In this document: positions 1 to 12,600 of the stretch, in pieces
Layout: each line of letters opens with the position of its first letter
Numbering within the stretch: the first letter of the stretch is position 1
Assembly: GCF_030418315.1 (NCBI RefSeq)
Contig: NZ_JAUHPV010000002.1
Span: forward strand, 62,001 to 126,000
Direction of reading: 5' to 3'
Length of the DNA: 64,000 nt
DNA from: Demequina zhanjiangensis
GTDB lineage: Bacteria > Actinomycetota > Actinomycetes > Actinomycetales > Demequinaceae
Translations under genes and position numbers: made by a program
The notes under the pieces: model-generated
Told to the model about the DNA's origin: nothing
The model's database searches: none
The model's input: the letters and a program-made list of their open reading frames with translations, nothing else

Positions 1-20
1 CCGCGCCCTCCGAGCACGAC

Positions 21-50
21 GAAGGCCCCCGGGTCTCCCCAGGGGCCTTC
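21..50 (-). terminator. Intrinsic terminator of groEL
   Basis: Perfect inverted repeat GAAGGCCCC / GGGGCCTTC (21-29 and 42-50) with a 12-nt loop, 30 nt past the groEL stop codon. There is no clear U-tract, as is usual in high-GC actinobacteria. The sequence closely resembles the hairpin behind pstB. Confidence 0.75.
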
Positions 51-79
51 GCGTGAGCTGTCGCGATGCGACGCTGGGC

Positions 80-1783
<1,704 letters not shown>

Positions 1784-1824
1784 TCACTGCGAGGGTCGCG
1801 CCTCGACCGGAAGCCGAGGTCTAG

Positions 1825-1851
1825 TTAGCACTCAGCAGGTGCGAGTGCTAA
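1825..1851 (-). promoter_or_regulatory. CIRCE operator, perfect (HrcA site)
   Basis: TTAGCACTC-N9-GAGTGCTAA matches the CIRCE consensus at all 18 arm positions. It lies 117 bp before the groEL start and covers the transcription start region predicted from the adjacent promoter, a position at which bound HrcA would block initiation. Confidence 0.95.
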
Positions 1852-1856
1852 CGCCG

Positions 1857-1885
1857 ATTCTGGCACTCTCCCCCTGCGAGTGCAA
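1857..1885 (-). promoter_or_regulatory. groEL promoter
   Basis: On the minus strand TTGCAC (-35, 1880-1885) is followed after 17 nt by CAGAAT (-10, 1857-1862). The promoter is interleaved with the two CIRCE sites: the -35 is inside the distal one and the start point falls at the perfect one. Confidence 0.65.
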
Positions 1886-1886
1886 A
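1860..1886 (-). promoter_or_regulatory. Second, imperfect CIRCE operator
   Basis: CTGGCACTC-N9-GAGTGCAAA keeps the 7-bp GCACTC/GAGTGC core and the 9-nt spacer but differs from the consensus at the outer positions. Its distal arm contains the predicted -35 hexamer of groEL. Confidence 0.8.
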
Positions 1887-1935
1887 TGGCGCGACGGTGA
1901 ACGTGCCGCGGGGGCGCGCGGGGCGCGACGGGTGG

Positions 1936-2535
1936 CTACGCGGCCGGGTCGGACGCGAGCAGGACCTCGATCTGGTTCCCGCCCGGGGGACGCTGCTCGA
2001 GCACCGCGTCGATGCCGAGCAGCTCGGCGATGTGCGCGGCCGTGTCGGCGAGCTCGGGGTCCTCGTAGACGACGGTGTTCTCGCCGTTGGGGATCAGCGA
2101 GGCGTTGATGTTGTTCGCGGTGACGGCCGTGAAGCCGTCGGCCTCGAGGATCTCCTGCTGCGCACCGGCGATGCCTGCGATGCCGGCGCCATTGCGCACG
2201 AAGACCTCAGCGTCGTACACGATCACCGGCTCGGGGGTCTCCGAGACAGTGGGCGTGGGGCTGGCCGAGGGGGACGCGGACTCGCTCGCGGTCGCCGTGG
2301 GGCTGGGCTCGGCCGTCTCGGTCGGCTCCTCGGTGGGCGTGAAGCTCGTCTCGGGGTTCGCGATGTCCTGGTTCCAGGTGTACGCGACCCAGCCGTAGGC
2401 GACGCCACCTGCGATCAGGAAGACCGCGAGGGGCAGCAGGAGGCGCGTCCACCAGGGACGGGGCGCGCGGTGCACGCCGACGGGGCCCGCCTCGCGGGCG
2501 AGGACGTCGAACTCATCCTGCTCGTACTGTGCCAC
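1936..2535 (-). CDS. LytR C-terminal domain membrane protein
   Basis: 199-residue protein with a short cytoplasmic N-terminus, one membrane segment at about residues 31-50 and an extracytoplasmic remainder. A Thr/Glu/Ser/Pro-rich spacer (about 65-100) leads to a LytR_C-type domain (about 103-195) with the typical start [15 protein letters not shown]. In LytR-CpsA-Psr enzymes this domain follows the catalytic domain. Here it stands alone, so a ligase activity is not expected and a cell-envelope role is inference. The start is GTG, 6 nt after a TAGCAT box that could drive a leaderless transcript. It follows the DUF3263 gene by 20 bp, a pairing often seen in Micrococcales. Confidence 0.8.
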   Translation of the reverse strand: MAQYEQDEFDVLAREAGPVGVHRAPRPWWTRLLLPLAVFLIAGGVAYGWVAYTWNQDIANPETSFTPTEEPTETAEPSPTATASESASPSASPTPTVSETPEPVIVYDAEVFVRNGAGIAGIAGAQQEILEADGFTAVTANNINASLIPNGENTVVYEDPELADTAAHIAELLGIDAVLEQRPPGGNQIEVLLASDPAA

Positions 2536-2541
2536 GCGCCG

Positions 2542-2547
2542 ATGCTA
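2542..2547 (-). promoter_or_regulatory. Putative leaderless -10 box (LytR_C gene)
   Basis: Minus-strand TAGCAT ends 6 nt before the GTG start at 2535, just inside the gap after the DUF3263 stop codon. Confidence 0.4.
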
Positions 2548-2555
2548 CCGAAACT

Positions 2556-2858
2556 TCACAGACCGGCGGCGCGGCCGCGGCCGCGCTGGCGGGCGGCACG
2601 CATGCGGCGGAGGCGCTTCACGAGCATGGGATCGTGCGCGAGCGCGCGCTCATCGTCGATCAGTGCGTTGAGGACCTGGTAGTACTCGGTACCGGAGAAG
2701 GAGAACAGCTCGCGGACGGCGTCCTCCTTCGCTCCTGCGTACCTCCACCACTGACGCTCGAAGTCGAGGATGGCGATGTCGCGGTCGGACAGACCCGACG
2801 AGGGCCTCTCCTCGCGCTCCAGGCGCACTGCTGAACCGCTCACATCGGCCTCCTTCAT
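2556..2858 (-). CDS. DUF3263 domain protein
   Basis: 100-residue protein of the actinobacterial DUF3263 family. The core LSDRDIAILDFERQWWRYAG and the following helices, with a Trp-rich patch and a very basic C-terminus (RRMRAARQRGRGRAAG), match the family in length and order. The helical pattern suggests a small DNA-binding or sigma-like fold, but no function is established. The start is ATG at 2858, 8 nt downstream of a TAGCCT box. It is probably co-transcribed with the LytR_C gene 20 bp downstream and diverges from ung. Confidence 0.85.
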   Translation of the reverse strand: MKEADVSGSAVRLEREERPSSGLSDRDIAILDFERQWWRYAGAKEDAVRELFSFSGTEYYQVLNALIDDERALAHDPMLVKRLRRMRAARQRGRGRAAGL

Positions 2859-2866
2859 CGAGGTCC

Positions 2867-2872
2867 AGGCTA
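2867..2872 (-). promoter_or_regulatory. Putative leaderless -10 box (DUF3263 gene)
   Basis: Minus-strand TAGCCT ends 8 nt before the ATG at 2858, which leaves no room for a Shine-Dalgarno sequence. Confidence 0.45.
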
Positions 2873-2918
2873 TCCGCGAACCACGTCGATGTCATTCACC
2901 GTGCGGTGCGCGCGCCGC

Positions 2919-2924
2919 TAGCCT
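2919..2924 (+). promoter_or_regulatory. Putative leaderless -10 box (ung)
   Basis: TAGCCT ends 6 nt before the ung ATG at 2931. The stretch between has no ribosome-binding sequence. Confidence 0.5.
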
Positions 2925-2930
2925 GGCCTC

Positions 2931-3605
2931 ATGCCGACGATGTGGCGCGATCAAGTGGCCCCCGACTGGGTCGACGTGCTTGAGGATGTGGAGCCGACGC
3001 TCACCCGCCTGGGCGGCTTCCTGCGGGAGGAGATGGCGCTCGGCCACGGCTACCTCCCTGCCTCCGGGACGATCCTGCGCGCGTTCGAGACCCCGCTCGC
3101 CGACGTTCGCGTCGTCGTGGTCGGCCAGGACCCGTACCCCACGCCTGGCGACGCGGTCGGGCTGTCGTTCTCGGTGCCTCCAGGCCATCCGCAGCCGCGC
3201 AGCCTGCGCAACATCGCCGCCGAGCTCAAGGACGACACGGGCGAGGAGCTCATCGGGGGCGACCTGAGCCACTGGCAGGGCCAGGGCGTCATGCTCCTCA
3301 ACAGGGTCCTCACCGTCAGGCCCGGCCTCCCCGGCTCCCACCGGGGCAAGGGCTGGGAGGAGGTGACGGAGAAGGCCCTGCGCGCACTCGCGGCCCGCGG
3401 CGGCCCGCTCGTCGCGATCCTGTGGGGCCGCGACGCTCAGGCGGCGGGCTCGCTCCTGGGTACGACGGCGAGGGTGCAGTCGGCGCATCCCAGCCCTCTG
3501 AGCGCGTCGCGCGGCTTCTTCGGCTCCCGCCCGTTCTCCCGCGTCAACGAGCTGCTGGCGCAGCAGGGCGCCGAGCCGATCAGGTGGGGCACGCCGCAGC
3601 CCTGA
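2931..3605 (+). CDS. ung: Uracil-DNA glycosylase, family 1
   Basis: Removes uracil from DNA in base-excision repair. The 224-residue product has the normal length for family 1. The water-activating motif GQDPYP (residues 65-70, catalytic Asp67) and the C-terminal minor-groove loop [11 protein letters not shown] are both intact. The start ATG at 2931 follows a -10-like TAGCCT by 6 nt, so the mRNA is probably leaderless. It stands alone. Its 3' end faces the 3' end of the giant surface-protein gene across only 19 bp, with no obvious hairpin between them. Confidence 0.97.
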   Translation: MPTMWRDQVAPDWVDVLEDVEPTLTRLGGFLREEMALGHGYLPASGTILRAFETPLADVRVVVVGQDPYPTPGDAVGLSFSVPPGHPQPRSLRNIAAELKDDTGEELIGGDLSHWQGQGVMLLNRVLTVRPGLPGSHRGKGWEEVTEKALRALAARGGPLVAILWGRDAQAAGSLLGTTARVQSAHPSPLSASRGFFGSRPFSRVNELLAQQGAEPIRWGTPQP

Positions 3606-3624
3606 TCCGACCACCCCGCTTGCG

Positions 3625-6600
3625 TCAGCCTCGCAGCATCACGCTCGATCGGCGCATCCGGCCGAGCGTCAGCAGCATCAAGGAGCCGGCGAGCAGGAGC
3701 ATCAGCGCCATGCGGAGCAGCCCTGCTGCGTCCGCTCCCGTGTTGCCGAGCTCCTGACCCCCCGTGCCTCCGCCTCCGCCGGTGCCGAGCTCGTCACCGG
3801 AGGCGACAGGCACTTCGACCTGATCCGTGACAGACCCGGTCTGGTCCGAGTCCGCGGTGGCGGTGTTGAGGATCGACCCGGCCTCGGCGTCTGCGTCCGT
3901 GACCACGTAGGACCCCTCGAGCACACACGTCTCGCCAGGCGCGAGGAAGGCGCAGGTGACGGAGTCCGGGCTCAGCATCGGGTCGGACACGACCACGTTG
4001 GTGAGGTTCGCCTCGCCCGTGTTGGTGGCGGTCACCGTGTAGGTCAGCGTGTCGCCTGCCTCGATGTCGCCGGATCCATCGTCATCGGCGTTGACCGGCT
4101 CATCCTTCACGATCGCCAGCTCGGGCGCGGGGAGCGGGGTCACCACTGGCGGTGTGGTGGTCACCTCGGTCTGGTCCGATCCGCCCGTCCCGGTGTTGGC
4201 GACGCTGCCGGCCTCCACATCCCCGGCCGTGACGATGTAGGTGCCGGTGAGCTCGCAGGTCTCGCCTGGCGCGAGCAGCGGGCACGTGACCGAGTCCGGA
4301 TCCAGCAGCGGGTCCGAGACGACCACGTCGGTGAGGTTCGCCGTGCCCGTGTTCGTCGCGGTCACGGTGTAGGACAGGGTGTCTCCCGCGGAGATGTCTC
4401 CGGACTCGTCGGCGTCCTCGAGCAGGAGCGGCGCGCCCTTCTCCACCATGAGGCGCGGCAGGGGCACGGGCGAGACGACGATCGAGTCGACGCCGCCTGT
4501 CTGGTCGCCGTCTCCGGTGCCCGTGTTCGTGATCTCGCCCGCCGAGACGTCCTCGGCCGTCACCACGTAGGTGCCCTCCAGGACGCACGTGTCGCCGGGC
4601 TCCATGAACTCGCACGTGATCGAGTCGGGGTCGAGCATCGAGTCGGACACGACGACGTTCGTGAGGTTCGCCTCGCCCGTGTTCGTCGCCGTCACCGTGT
4701 AGGTGAGGGTGTCACCGACGGACACGTCGCCCGAGCCGTCCTCATCGGCATTCACAGGCCCCGTCTTCACGACCGTGAGATCGGGAGGGACGAGCGGGGT
4801 CACGACGGGAGGCGTCGTGATGGTCTCGGTCTGGTCGGAGCCACCCGATCCGGTGTTCGTGATGCTGCCGGTCTCCACGTCGTCGGCCGTGACGACGTAG
4901 GTGCCCTCCAGCACGCAGGTCTCGCCAGGTGCGAGAAGCGGGCACGTGACCGAGTCCGGCGTCAGCAGCGGGTCCGACACGACCACATCCGTCAGGTTCG
5001 CGGTTCCGTTGTTGGTGGCGGTGACCGTGTAGGTGAGGGTGTCGCCTTCCGAGATGTCCTCGGAACCGTCCGCGTCGTCGGTAAGGACGGGCTCGTCCTT
5101 CACGATCATGAGGTCCGGGACGGGCAGCGGGGTCACGACGATCGACTCGATCTCATCGGTCTGGTCCGAGCCGCCGGTGCCAGTGTTCTCGATGGTGCCG
5201 GTCTCCACGTCGTCGGCCGTGACGACGTAGGTGCCCTCCAGCACGCACGTCTCGCCAGGTGCGAGAAGCGGGCACGTGACCGAGTCCGGGCTCAGCAGCG
5301 GGTCCGACACCACCACGTTCGTGAGGTTCGCCTCGCCCGTGTTCGTCGCCGTCACCGTGTACGTCAACGTGTCCCCGACCGAGAGGTCTCCCGACCCGTC
5401 CTCGTCAGCGTTCACCGGATCCGACTTCACGACCTCCAGCTCGGGCGACGGCACGGGCGTGACCACGGGCGGAGTCGTGATGGTCTCCGTCTGGTCGGTC
5501 GAGCCGGTCGCCGTGTTCTCGATCTCGCCTGCGGCGACGTCCTCCGCCGTCACCGTGTACGTGCCCTCGAGCACGCACGTCTCGCCAGGGGCGAGCAGGG
5601 GGCATGTCTGCGATCCGGGAGTGAGCATCGCATCGATCACGACCACGTCCGTCAGGTTCGCCGTGCCCGTGTTCGTCGCCGTGACCGTGTAGGTGAGCGT
5701 GTCACCCTCGGAGACGTCGCCGGAGCCGTCCTCATCCGCGTTGACCGGGCCTGTCTTCACGACCTCCAGCTCGGGCGACGGCACGGGCGTGACCACGGGC
5801 GGAGTCGTGATGGTCTCCGTCTGGTCGGTCGAGCCGGTCGCCGTGTTCTCGATCTCGCCTGCGGCGACATCCTCCGCCGTCACCGTGTACGTGCCCTCCA
5901 GCACGCACGTCTCGCCCGGCGCGACGAGCGGGCAGGTCTCGGACCCCGGCGTCAGCATCGTGTCGATCACGACGACGTCCGTCAGGTTCGCCGTGCCGGT
6001 GTTGGTGGCCGTCACCGTGTACGTCAACGTGTCGCCCTCGGAGATGTCCCCCGAACCGTCGGCGTCGACGGTGAGCACCGGCACGTCCTTGACGAGCGCG
6101 AGATCGGGGAAGGGCAGCGGGGTCACGACGATCGACTCGATCTCATCGGTCTGGTCCGAGCCGCCCGTCGCGGTGTTGTCGATCTCCCCTGTGGCCACAT
6201 CGTCCGCGGTCACGGTGTAGGTGCCTTGGAGGACGCACGTCTCGCCCGGTGCGACGAGCGCGCAGGTGACCGAGCCCGGCGTCAGCATCGGGTCGGACAC
6301 CACCACGTCCGTCAAGCTCGCCGTGCCGGTGTTGGTGGCCGTCACCGTGTACGTCAACGTGTCACCCACGGAGATGTCACCGGAACCGTCCTCGTCCGCG
6401 TTCACGGGCCCCGTCTTGACGACCTCGAGGCGCGGGGCGGGCACGGGCGTGACGACGATCGACTCGACCTCGTCGGTCTGGTCGGAACCACCGGTGCCGG
6501 TGTTCCTGATCTCGCCCGCGGCCACATCATCGGCCGTCACCACATACGTACCCTCGAGCACACATGTCTCTCCAGGCGCCAGCGTCGGGCAGGTGATCGA

Positions 6601-9600
6601 GTCCGGGGTCAGCAGCGGATCGCTCACGACCACGTTCGTGAGGTTCGCCTCGCCCGTGTTCGTGGCCGTCACCGTGTACGTGAGCGTGTCACCCTCGGAG
6701 ACGTCGCCCGACCCGTCCTCGTCCGTGTTCACGGGCCCCGTCTTGACGACCTCGAGCCCGGGCTCAGGCACGGGCGTGACGACCGGGGGCGTGGTGATGA
6801 CACCCACCTGGTCGCCGTCACCGGTGCCGGTGTTCCTGATCTCGCCCGCGGCCACATCATCGGCCGTCACCACATACGTGCCTTCCAGCACGCATTGCTC
6901 CCCAGGCGCCAGCGTCGGGCACGTGATCGAGTCCGGGGTCAGCAGCGGATCGCTCACGACCACGTTCGTCACGGTGGCCGTGCCCGTGTTCGTGACGGTG
7001 ACCGTGTAGGTGAGGGTGTCGCCCTCGGAGATGTCACCCGACCCGTCCTCATCGGCGTTGGCCGGGGGATCCTTCACGATCGACAGCTCCGGGTACGGCA
7101 CAGGCGTCACAACGATCGACTCGATCTCGTCGGTCTGATCCGACCCCCCGAAGGCGGTGTTGTCGATCTCGCCCGCGGCCACGTCGGCCGCGGTGACCAC
7201 GTACGTCCCCTCGAGCACACAGGTCTCTCCAGGCGCCAGCGTCGGGCACGTGATCGAGTCCGGGGTCAGGAGCGGATCGCTCACGACCACGTTCGTGAGG
7301 TTCGCCTCGCCCGTGTTCGTCGCGGTGACGGTGTACGTCAACGTGTCACCGACGGAGATGTCACCCGAGCCGTCCTCATCCGCGTTCACCGGATCCGACT
7401 TCACGACCTCCAGCTGAGGCGACGGGAGCGGCGTGACCACCGGCGGAGTCGTGATGGTCTCCGTCTGGTCGCCGCCTCCAGCGCCGGTGTTCGTGATGCT
7501 GCCCGCCATCACGTCGTCCCCGGTCACCACGTAGCTGCCCTCGAGCACACAGGTCTCTCCGGGCGCGAGCGTCGGACACGTGATCTCGCTCGGCGTCAGC
7601 AGCGGGTCGGTCACCGTCACATTCGTCAGGTTCGCGGTCCCCGTGTTCGTCGCCGTCACCGTGTACGTCAACGTGTCACCGACTGAGATGTCGCCCGAAC
7701 CGTCCGCGTCCGCGCTCAGCACCGGCTCGTCCTTGACGATCTCCAGCCGAGGTCGAGGAACCGGCGTGACGACGATGTCTCGAGTCGACCCGGTCTGATC
7801 GGAATCGGCGACGCCCGAGTTGAGGACGAACCCGAGATCGACCGCCGTCTGAGTCACCACGTAGCTGCCCTCGAGCACACAGGTCTCTCCGGGCGCGAGC
7901 GTCGGACACGTGATCTCGCTCGGCGTCAGCAGCGGGTCGGTCACCGTCACATTCGTCAGGTTCGCGGTCCCCGTGTTCGTCGCCGTCACCGTGTACGTGA
8001 GGGTGTCGCCCACGGAGATGTCACCCGAGCCGTCCGCATCCTCGGTCAACGCCGGGGCGTCCTTCTGGACGGCGAGGTCAGGGAGCGGGACGGGCGTCAC
8101 GACGATCGAGTCGATCTGATCGGTCTGGTCCGAGTCGCCCGATCCCGTGTTGGTGATGCTTCCCGCGGCCACATCGTCGGCGGTCACCACGTACGTGCCC
8201 TCGAGCACGCATGTTCCACCCGGCACGACCGGATCACATGTGATCGAGGCGGGCGTCAGCATCGGGTCGCTCACGACCACGTTCGTGAGGTTCGATCCTC
8301 CCGTGTTGGTGACGGTGACCGTGTACGTGAGCGTATCGCCCTCGGAGACATCGCCCGACCCGTCCTCGTCCGCGTTCGTCGGCCCGGTCTTGACCACCTC
8401 CATGTCCGGAGTGCCGACGGGGGTGACGATCGGAGGCGTGGTGATGGTCTCCGTCTGGTCGCCGCCGCCTTCGGCCGTGTTGGTGATGCTGCCGGAAGCG
8501 ACGTCGGCGGCAGTGACGACGTACGTGCCTTCCAGCACGCACTCCTCGCCTGGCGCCAGCGTCGGGCAGGTGATCGAGTCGGGAGTCAGCAGCGGGTCGC
8601 TGACCGTCACATTCGTCAGGTTCGCGGTGCCCGTGTTCGTCGCCGTCACCGTGTACGTCAACGTGTCGCCCTCGGAGATGTCACCCGAGCCGTCGGCGTC
8701 GTCGGTGAGCTCGGGGACGTCCTTGACAACGATCAGCCGTGGGGTCGGGACCGGCGTGACGACGATCGACTCGATCTCGTCTGTCTGGTCGGAATCGCCG
8801 GTCGCCGTGTTCTCGATCTCGCCCGCCGCCACGTCGTCCGCGGTGACCACGTACGTGCCCTCGAGCGCACAGGTCTCTCCAGGCGCGAGCAGGGGGCACG
8901 TGATCGTGTCGGGAGTCAGGAGCGGGTCCGAGACGACGACGTCCGTCAAGGTCGAGGTGCCGGTGTTCGTCGCCGTCACCGTGTACGTCAACGTGTCGCC
9001 CTCGGAGATGTCACCCGACCCGTCCTCATCGGCATTGACCGGGTCGGACTTCACCACAGACATCCCCGGGATCGGCACCGGTGTGACGACGATCGACTCG
9101 ATCTCGTCGGTCTGGTCGGAGTCGCCGACGCCGGTGTTCCTGATCTCGCCCGCGGCCACATCGTCGGCCGTCACCACATATGTGCCTTCCAGCACGCACT
9201 CCTCACCTGGCGCCAGCGTCGGGCAGGTGATCGAGTCAGGCGTCAGCAGCGAGTCGGTCACCGTCACATTGGTCAGATTCGCCGTACCCGTGTTCGTCGC
9301 CGTCACCGTGTACGTCAACGTGTCACCCACGGAGACATCGCCGGAACCGTCCTCATCGGCGTTCACCGGCTCCGTCTTCACCACCTCAAGCTCGGGGCGC
9401 GGCAGCGGGGTGACGATCAGGTCGCGGGTGGACCCTGTCTGGTCGGAGTCGGCGGTTCCCAGGTTGATGAGGAAGCCGAGAGCGACAGCGGCCTCGGTCA
9501 CCACGTAGGAGCCTTCCAGCACGCACTCGTCACCCGGGGCGAGCGTCGGGCAGGTGATCGAGTCGGGGGTCAGCGACGAGTCGGTGACGACCACGTTCGT

Positions 9601-12600
9601 CAGGTTCGCGCTGCCGGTGTTGGTGGCAGTCACCGTGTACGAGAGAGTGTCGCCGACCGAGATGTCACCCGAGCCGTCAGCGTCGACGACGAGCGTGGGC
9701 GCGGTCTTCTCGACGTCGAGCCGCGGAGTGGGAACCGGGGTGACGACGATCGACTCGATCTCGTCGGTCTGGTCGGAGCCGCCGACGCCGGTGTTCCTGA
9801 TCTCGCCCGCGGCCACATCGTCGGCCGTCACCACATATGTGCCTTCCAGCACGCACTCCTCACCTGGCGCGAGCGTCGGGCAGGTGATCGAGTCAGGCGT
9901 GAGCAGCGGGTCGGTCACCGTCGCATTGGTCAGATTCGCCGTGCCCGTGTTCGTCGCCGTCACCGTGTACGTCAACGTGTCGCCCACGGAGACATCGCCG
10001 GAACCGTCCTCATCGGCGTTCACCGGCCCCGTCTTCACCACCTCAAGCTCGGGGCGCGGCACAGGGGTGACGACGGGCGGTGTCGTGATGGTCCCCGTCT
10101 GGTCGCCGCCGCCCTCCGCAGTATTGGTGATGCTGCCTGCGGCCACGTCATCGGCCATCACCACGTAGGTGCCCTCGAGCACACAGGTCTCTCCAGGCGC
10201 GAGCAATGGACACGTGATCGAGTCGGGCGTCAGCAGCGGATCGCTCACCGTCACATCCGTCAGGTTCGCCGTGCCCGTGTTCGTCGCCGTCACCGTGTAC
10301 GTGAGGGTGTCGCCCTCAGAGATGTCGCCCGAGCCGTCCGCATCCTCCGTGAGCACAGGCTCGTCCTTCGCGAGCTCAAGAGCGGGGCGCGGCAGCGGCG
10401 TGACGATCACGTCGCGCGTGGATCCGGTCTGGTCCGAGTCGGCCACAGCGCTGTTGAGGATGAATCCGAGAAGTCCCGCCGCCTCAGTCACCACGTATGT
10501 GCCCTCCAGCACGCACTCCTCACCGGGCGCGAGCGTCGGGCAGGTGACCTCGCTCGGCGTCAGCAGCGGGTCGGTCACCGTCACATCCGTCAGGTTCGCC
10601 GTACCCGTGTTCGTCGCCGTCACCGTGTACGTCAACGTGTCACCGACGGAGATGTCACCCGAGCCATCCGCGTCCTCCGTGAGCACCGGGGGCTCCTTGT
10701 CCACCGTCAGACGCGGGGTCGGGAGAGGTGTCACGACGGGCGGCGTGGTGACGGTCTCCGTCTCGCCCGAGTCGCCCGTGGCGGAGTTCTCGATCTCGCC
10801 CGCCGCCACATCCTCGGCCGTGACCAGGTAGGTGCCCTCGAGCACGCAGGTCTCCCCCGGCTCGAGGACAGGACACGTCGCCGAACCGGGTACGAGCATG
10901 GTGTCGATCACCACCACGTCCGTGAGGGTGGCGTTGCCGGTGTTCGTCGCCGTGATCGTGTAGGTCAGCGTGTCGCCCTCGGAGATGTCACCGGAACCGT
11001 CCGCGTCGTCCGTCAGCACGGGCACGTCCTTCACGAGCGAGAGATCGGGCACGGTCACCTCGACCGTCACCTCCGCCGTCGGCGGCTCGCGCGGGATCAG
11101 GTTGCCGTCGGGGTCGCTGCCCGTCACCGACGCCACGTTCGTCGTGGTCTCGGTGATCACCGCAGTGCACTCGTACGTCCAGGTCTCGCCGATGCTCAGC
11201 CGGCCGTCACCTTCGATGTCGCCCGACACGTAGTCCACCGGGGAGCACATGTCATCCGTCACGACGGGGTCGATGATCTCGTTGTCCAGCTCGCAGACCA
11301 CGTCACCTTCGTCGCACACGCTCACGTTCGTGATCGTGTACGTGTAGGTGACGGGAGTGCCCGCATCCACCAGCAGCTCCGACGCCTCCTTGGTGATGTC
11401 GAGAAGCGGATCGTGGACCCTCACGCGGTCGCTGTCCGTGCCCTCGGCGTTGCCGTCCGGCCCCGTGGCGTCGACCGTGACGGTGTTGGTCGTCGTCTCG
11501 TCGAGCGTGGTCGTGCAGGTGTACTCCCAGGCCTCGCCCGGCTCGAGCACGCCAAGCTCACCCCCGTCACCCGATGGCCCCACCAAAGGCGAGCACGTGT
11601 CATCCACGACGTCCACCGTCGTGAAGTCCGCGTCACCATCGTTGAACACCACGATCGTGTAGGTGACCGACTCACCGGGGAAGACCAGCTCCTGGTCCGC
11701 CGTCTTGCTCACGTCGAGGCTCGGCGCGATCACGTCCACGACCGCGATGTCCCAGTCGAGCCACGGCCTCCCCAGGGAGTCGCGGCCACCCACGACCACC
11801 TCGTTCGTCACGTCGTCCTCAACCACCGTGGTGCACGTGTAGGTCCACGTCTCGCCCGGATCCAGCAGCCCGTCGCCGTTCGTGTCACCGGGGTTGGGCT
11901 CTCCAGAGGCGGGCACCAGAGGCGAGCACTTGTTGTCGATGATCGTCACGTCGCTCAGCGGGTCGTTGCCGGGGTTCGTCACCTCGAACGAGTACGTGAC
12001 CTCGTCTCCGGGACTGACGACCGTCGGGTCAGCGGTCTTGTCCACCGCGATCGCCGGGTCGATGACGTCCACCGTCGCCTCGGCGTCGTCCGTCACGAGG
12101 TTGCCGAGCCGGTCCGTTCCCGAAGCCTCCGCGATGTTCGTCGTCGTCTCATCAAGCGTCGTCGTGCAGGTGAAGATCCAGGTCTCCCCGTCGTCGAGCA
12201 CGCTGTCACCGTTGGTGTCACCGGCCGTCGGCCCCTCCACCGGAGCACACCTGTCGTCGGTCACCGAGACCGCGTTCAGCGACTCGACGGTGCCCTCGGC
12301 GAGCGTCACCTCGTAGGTGTAGGTGACGGCGCCTCCGGGCCTCACGATCAGCGGGTCGGCGGTCTTCTCGATCGCGATCCCGGAGTCGATGACCTCGACC
12401 GTCGCCTCGTCCTCGTCAGTGACGGCCTCGTCCTCGCCGGAGCCTGGCGTGACCGGATCACCCGTCGCCGTCGCGGTGTTGGTGAACGTCTCGTCGACCG
12501 TCACGGTGCACGTGTAGATCCACGTCTCGTCGAGGTCCAGGACGCCGTCGCCGTTGGCATCCCCGGAGTCGAGCGTGGGGACGCACTCCGGCACGTCGGG

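Noticed and set aside
3625-3760. Canonical LPXTG sortase motif in the giant protein
   Set aside because: The motif is LGNTG without proline; it is sortase-like only, and no sortase gene is in view.
3800-11055. CRISPR or other non-coding repeat array
   Set aside because: Units are about 330 bp, in frame and translate to a coherent domain; there is no short repeat-spacer structure.
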